From Fimbriimonadia bacterium (GTDB taxonomy: Bacteria; Armatimonadota; Fimbriimonadia; Fimbriimonadales; Fimbriimonadaceae), in the NCBI GenBank assembly GCA_030427425.1, contig JAUICQ010000001.1:1-46664 (forward strand): 46,664 nt of DNA, given 5' to 3'. Shown here piece after piece: positions 44,567 to 46,664 of the stretch. Position 1 is the stretch's first letter. Each line of letters opens with the position of its first letter. The notes beneath the pieces are model-generated. The model did no database searches. It was not told where the DNA came from and was given only the letters and a program-made list of their open reading frames with translations. The translations under genes were made by a program, and so were the position numbers.

Positions 44567-45982
44567 ATGGGAAAAGGTAATAAAAAGAAAAAAGAAGAAA
44601 AAAAGACAAGCAAGTACTTGCTTCCAAATGTAGATGTAACTAAAATGCCAGGCGCAATGACAGATATGCACTGGAACAGTTTTCAAGAAGATCTCCATAA
44701 AGATGCTACTTTCCATTTAGCTAAGAATGCCATATGTAATGTACCTGTTGCTAAGGTAGCAGTAAAAAGGGAAGAGTTTGTTAAAATTCATCAAACATAT
44801 AGTGTGCATCTTCCAGAAAATAAGATTAGCAATCAGAAATCGAGCGGTAGATGTTGGATTTTTGCTCTTCTTAACTGTTTGAGATACGATGCTATTAAGA
44901 ATATGAATCTTCCAAACGATTTTGAACTATCTCAAACTTATCTCCATTTCTGGGACAAAGTAGAACGAGCTAACTACTTTTTAGAGGGCATGCTGGACAA
45001 TCTAGACGAACCACTAGATTCCAGACTTATGGGATGGTTCTTTACTGGCTTCTGGAGCGATGGTGGGCAGTGGCAGATGTTACTTAACTTAATAGATAAG
45101 TACGGTCTGGTTCCAAAACATATTATGCCAGAGACTGCTAGTAGCATAAATACAGGAGCAATGAATCAGGCATTTACTCAGAAATTACAAGATTTCACTT
45201 GTCAGTTTAGAAAAATGCATGCAGCAGGTGCTTCAATCGATCAACTACGTGCTGAGAAAGAGAAGATGATGAAGGTTATCTATCGGATAGCTGCTGTACA
45301 CTTAGGAGAACCACCATCAGAATTTGCTTTACAGTGGAGAGATAAAGATAAGAAATTCCATCGTGAAGATTCTATGACGCCTAGAGAGTTTTATAATAAC
45401 TTTGTTGGAGTAAATCTGCACGATTATGTATGCTTAATTCATTGCCCTCAAAAGACAAAACCGTTTTATAAAACGTATACCGTAAAATATCTAGGTAACG
45501 TAGTCGGTGGTAATCCAGTAAAATACCTAAACGTTGAAATGGATGTGTTTAAAGAGGCTACAGTAAAGCAACTGAAAGATGATATGCCAGTATGGTTCGG
45601 TTGTGACGTAGGAAAATACCTTGATAGAACGTCCGGTATTAACGATGCTACTATGTGGGATTATGAATCTGTTTATGGTACCAATTATACGATGGATAAA
45701 GCTGAACGACTAGATTACGGTCAGTCGTTGATGACTCACGCCATGGCACTGACCGGTGTAGATTTAGATAAAAATAAGAATCCTGTTCAGTGGAGAATTG
45801 AAAATTCATGGGGAGATACTTCCGGTGATAAAGGGTTTTATTCTATGACTGATTCTTGGTTTGATGAATTTATGTATGGAGTAGCCATCCATAAAAAGTA
45901 TATCGATAAGAAGTATTTAGATATGCTTGAAATAGAACCCGTAGTGCTCGATCCTTGGGATCCTATGGGCTCGTTAGCTTAA
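44567..45982 (+). CDS. pepC: Aminopeptidase C / bleomycin hydrolase (peptidase C1B)
   Basis: The 471-residue papain-like cysteine peptidase has the catalytic Cys96 in NQKSSGRCWIFA, the catalytic His in LMTHAMALTGVDLD, and Asn in WRIENSWGD, with the family C-terminus GVAIHKKYIDKKYLDM. The barrel-like hexamer of this family trims peptides in the cytoplasm. I chose ATG 44567 (MGKGNKKKKEEKKTSKY); an in-frame GTG at 44543 would add eight residues. GATAAT at 44555-44560 is close enough to serve as a -10 with almost no leader. A very strong terminator follows. Confidence 0.93.
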   Translation: MGKGNKKKKEEKKTSKYLLPNVDVTKMPGAMTDMHWNSFQEDLHKDATFHLAKNAICNVPVAKVAVKREEFVKIHQTYSVHLPENKISNQKSSGRCWIFALLNCLRYDAIKNMNLPNDFELSQTYLHFWDKVERANYFLEGMLDNLDEPLDSRLMGWFFTGFWSDGGQWQMLLNLIDKYGLVPKHIMPETASSINTGAMNQAFTQKLQDFTCQFRKMHAAGASIDQLRAEKEKMMKVIYRIAAVHLGEPPSEFALQWRDKDKKFHREDSMTPREFYNNFVGVNLHDYVCLIHCPQKTKPFYKTYTVKYLGNVVGGNPVKYLNVEMDVFKEATVKQLKDDMPVWFGCDVGKYLDRTSGINDATMWDYESVYGTNYTMDKAERLDYGQSLMTHAMALTGVDLDKNKNPVQWRIENSWGDTSGDKGFYSMTDSWFDEFMYGVAIHKKYIDKKYLDMLEIEPVVLDPWDPMGSLA

Positions 45983-46025
45983 TATAAAAGGCTCCATAAG
46001 ATTTTCTTATGGAGCCTTTTATATT
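45981..46025 (+). terminator. Strong rho-independent terminator of pepC
   Basis: Perfect arms of 21 bases at 45981-46001 and 46005-46025 (core AAAGGCTCCATAAGA / TCTTATGGAGCCTTT) with loop TTT are followed by an AT-rich tail. The left arm begins inside the stop codon. Confidence 0.93.
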
Positions 46026-46086
46026 ATTAATATATTATTTGTATTCTTCTTAGAAAGTCTATCAATATTACATATACTAGCCAATT

Positions 46087-46664
46087 ATGAATAATATGTT
46101 GCGCTACGTATTTAAACTAGTAAAATATTCGATCTGTATAGTTATCATATCTGGTTGTGAAAACAACAATACCCTTAGAGCTCCTGAAATAAATCGTACT
46201 TCCGATAGTAGTCCGGCTATTGTTTCTAATGGAACGTCATCATCTAAGGTTGCTAATACCGAGAATCAGGAGGGTGGGAGAAATGTTTCTAAAATTGCTA
46301 ATGTGGATGGTGCAGCAGAAATAGTTAAAGAGTATGCTAAATGGGATCCATCTTTGGCAGTAGAGAATACTTACACTATGCCTAGGGGAGTGGTGTTGTA
46401 TGCTAGAACTAGTGAAGCAATACGCGAAGACTTGTCTCTAGATTATAAGTATTTTACATATCGTATAGCCGGTAGAGATAGAAGCTATTCCGTTGTAGAA
46501 TTATACAATGCTCTTAAAGAGAATAAGATTTATATAACAGGATACGATAGGTATGGTAAAGGTGATGAGTATACTTTAAGAGCAGAAAAAGGAGTTGGGT
46601 CTGGTGCAGTAGATGGAAAAATCTTTGTAACATATCGTTCCGAAGGAACAGAGCCTCTTACTTT
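46087..46664 (+). CDS. Lipoprotein of unknown function, truncated by the window end
   Basis: The frame is open from ATG 46087 to the edge (192 codons). The start MNNMLRYVFKLVKYSICIVI then ISGC|ENNN is a lipoprotein signal with the lipid Cys at residue 24. The mature part seen is polar, with Ser-, Asn- and Val-rich text, then a more globular region (TMPRGVVLYARTSEAIREDL, YKYFTYRIAGRDRSYSVVEL, ITGYDRYGKGDEYTLRAEKG). No domain is recognised. TATACT at 46073-46078 ends 8 bases before the ATG, and there is no Shine-Dalgarno site, so the mRNA may be leaderless. Confidence 0.75.
   Translation, partial: MNNMLRYVFKLVKYSICIVIISGCENNNTLRAPEINRTSDSSPAIVSNGTSSSKVANTENQEGGRNVSKIANVDGAAEIVKEYAKWDPSLAVENTYTMPRGVVLYARTSEAIREDLSLDYKYFTYRIAGRDRSYSVVELYNALKENKIYITGYDRYGKGDEYTLRAEKGVGSGAVDGKIFVTYRSEGTEPLT

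Overview
The window is about 46.7 kb of AT-rich bacterial DNA read with the standard bacterial code; TGA is used as a stop. The gene content points to the PVC superphylum, most likely a host-associated member of the Verrucomicrobiota with a compact genome. The clues are a type IV prepilin-like protein with a C-terminal FADG element, a zinc-finger module of the H-x3-C-x2-C kind, a very large HExxHxxGxxH metalloprotease, a bleomycin-hydrolase-type cysteine peptidase, and a high share of exported proteins and lipoproteins of unknown function. This placement is inference from family distribution and was not tested by phylogeny.

Layout. 1-4 kb (minus strand): a prepilin, an exported protein, and groES-groEL behind a CIRCE heat-shock operator. 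4.4-7.4 kb (plus): an exported protein and the two subunits of a 3-oxoacid CoA-transferase. 7.5-10.4 kb (minus): an extremely cysteine-rich exported protein, a monofunctional proline dehydrogenase and an MlaF-like ABC ATPase. 10.9-13.4 kb (plus): a zinc-finger membrane protein with a KFIKPEN octapeptide array, overlapping a gene for an exported protein with two STN-like domains. 13.6-23.4 kb (plus): a tightly coupled complex I operon, nuoG-H-J-K-L-M-N, with no nuoI and no nuoA-F. 23.4-31.8 kb: an MFS-type transporter, a TPR protein, an acidic lipoprotein, glyA, a MerC-like membrane protein, tRNA-Arg and an S41 peptidase. 32-46.7 kb: clpB, an exported protein plus a leucine-rich-repeat exported protein, glyS, a coiled-coil lipoprotein, the large metalloprotease, a PepC-type peptidase, and a lipoprotein cut by the window end.

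The housekeeping genes suggest an organism that respires amino acids and ketoacids. Proline dehydrogenase, the CoA-transferase, SHMT and complex I could feed one electron-transport chain. GroESL and ClpB cover protein folding.

Three intergenic regions of about 430, 550 and 580 bp (4018-4445, 10416-10961, 29559-30135) hold related palindromic repeats sharing a core like GTCATCTTCGAAGGAGATCC. Many gene boundaries carry a perfect or near-perfect hairpin directly before the next start codon. Genes inside the nuo operon have strong Shine-Dalgarno sites, whereas several first genes have none and sit only a few bases downstream of a -10-like box.

Most likely to be new are the two-gene zinc-finger/STN locus, the 36-cysteine exported protein, the secreted LRR operon and the dispersed repeat family. 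All functional proposals for these are inference.
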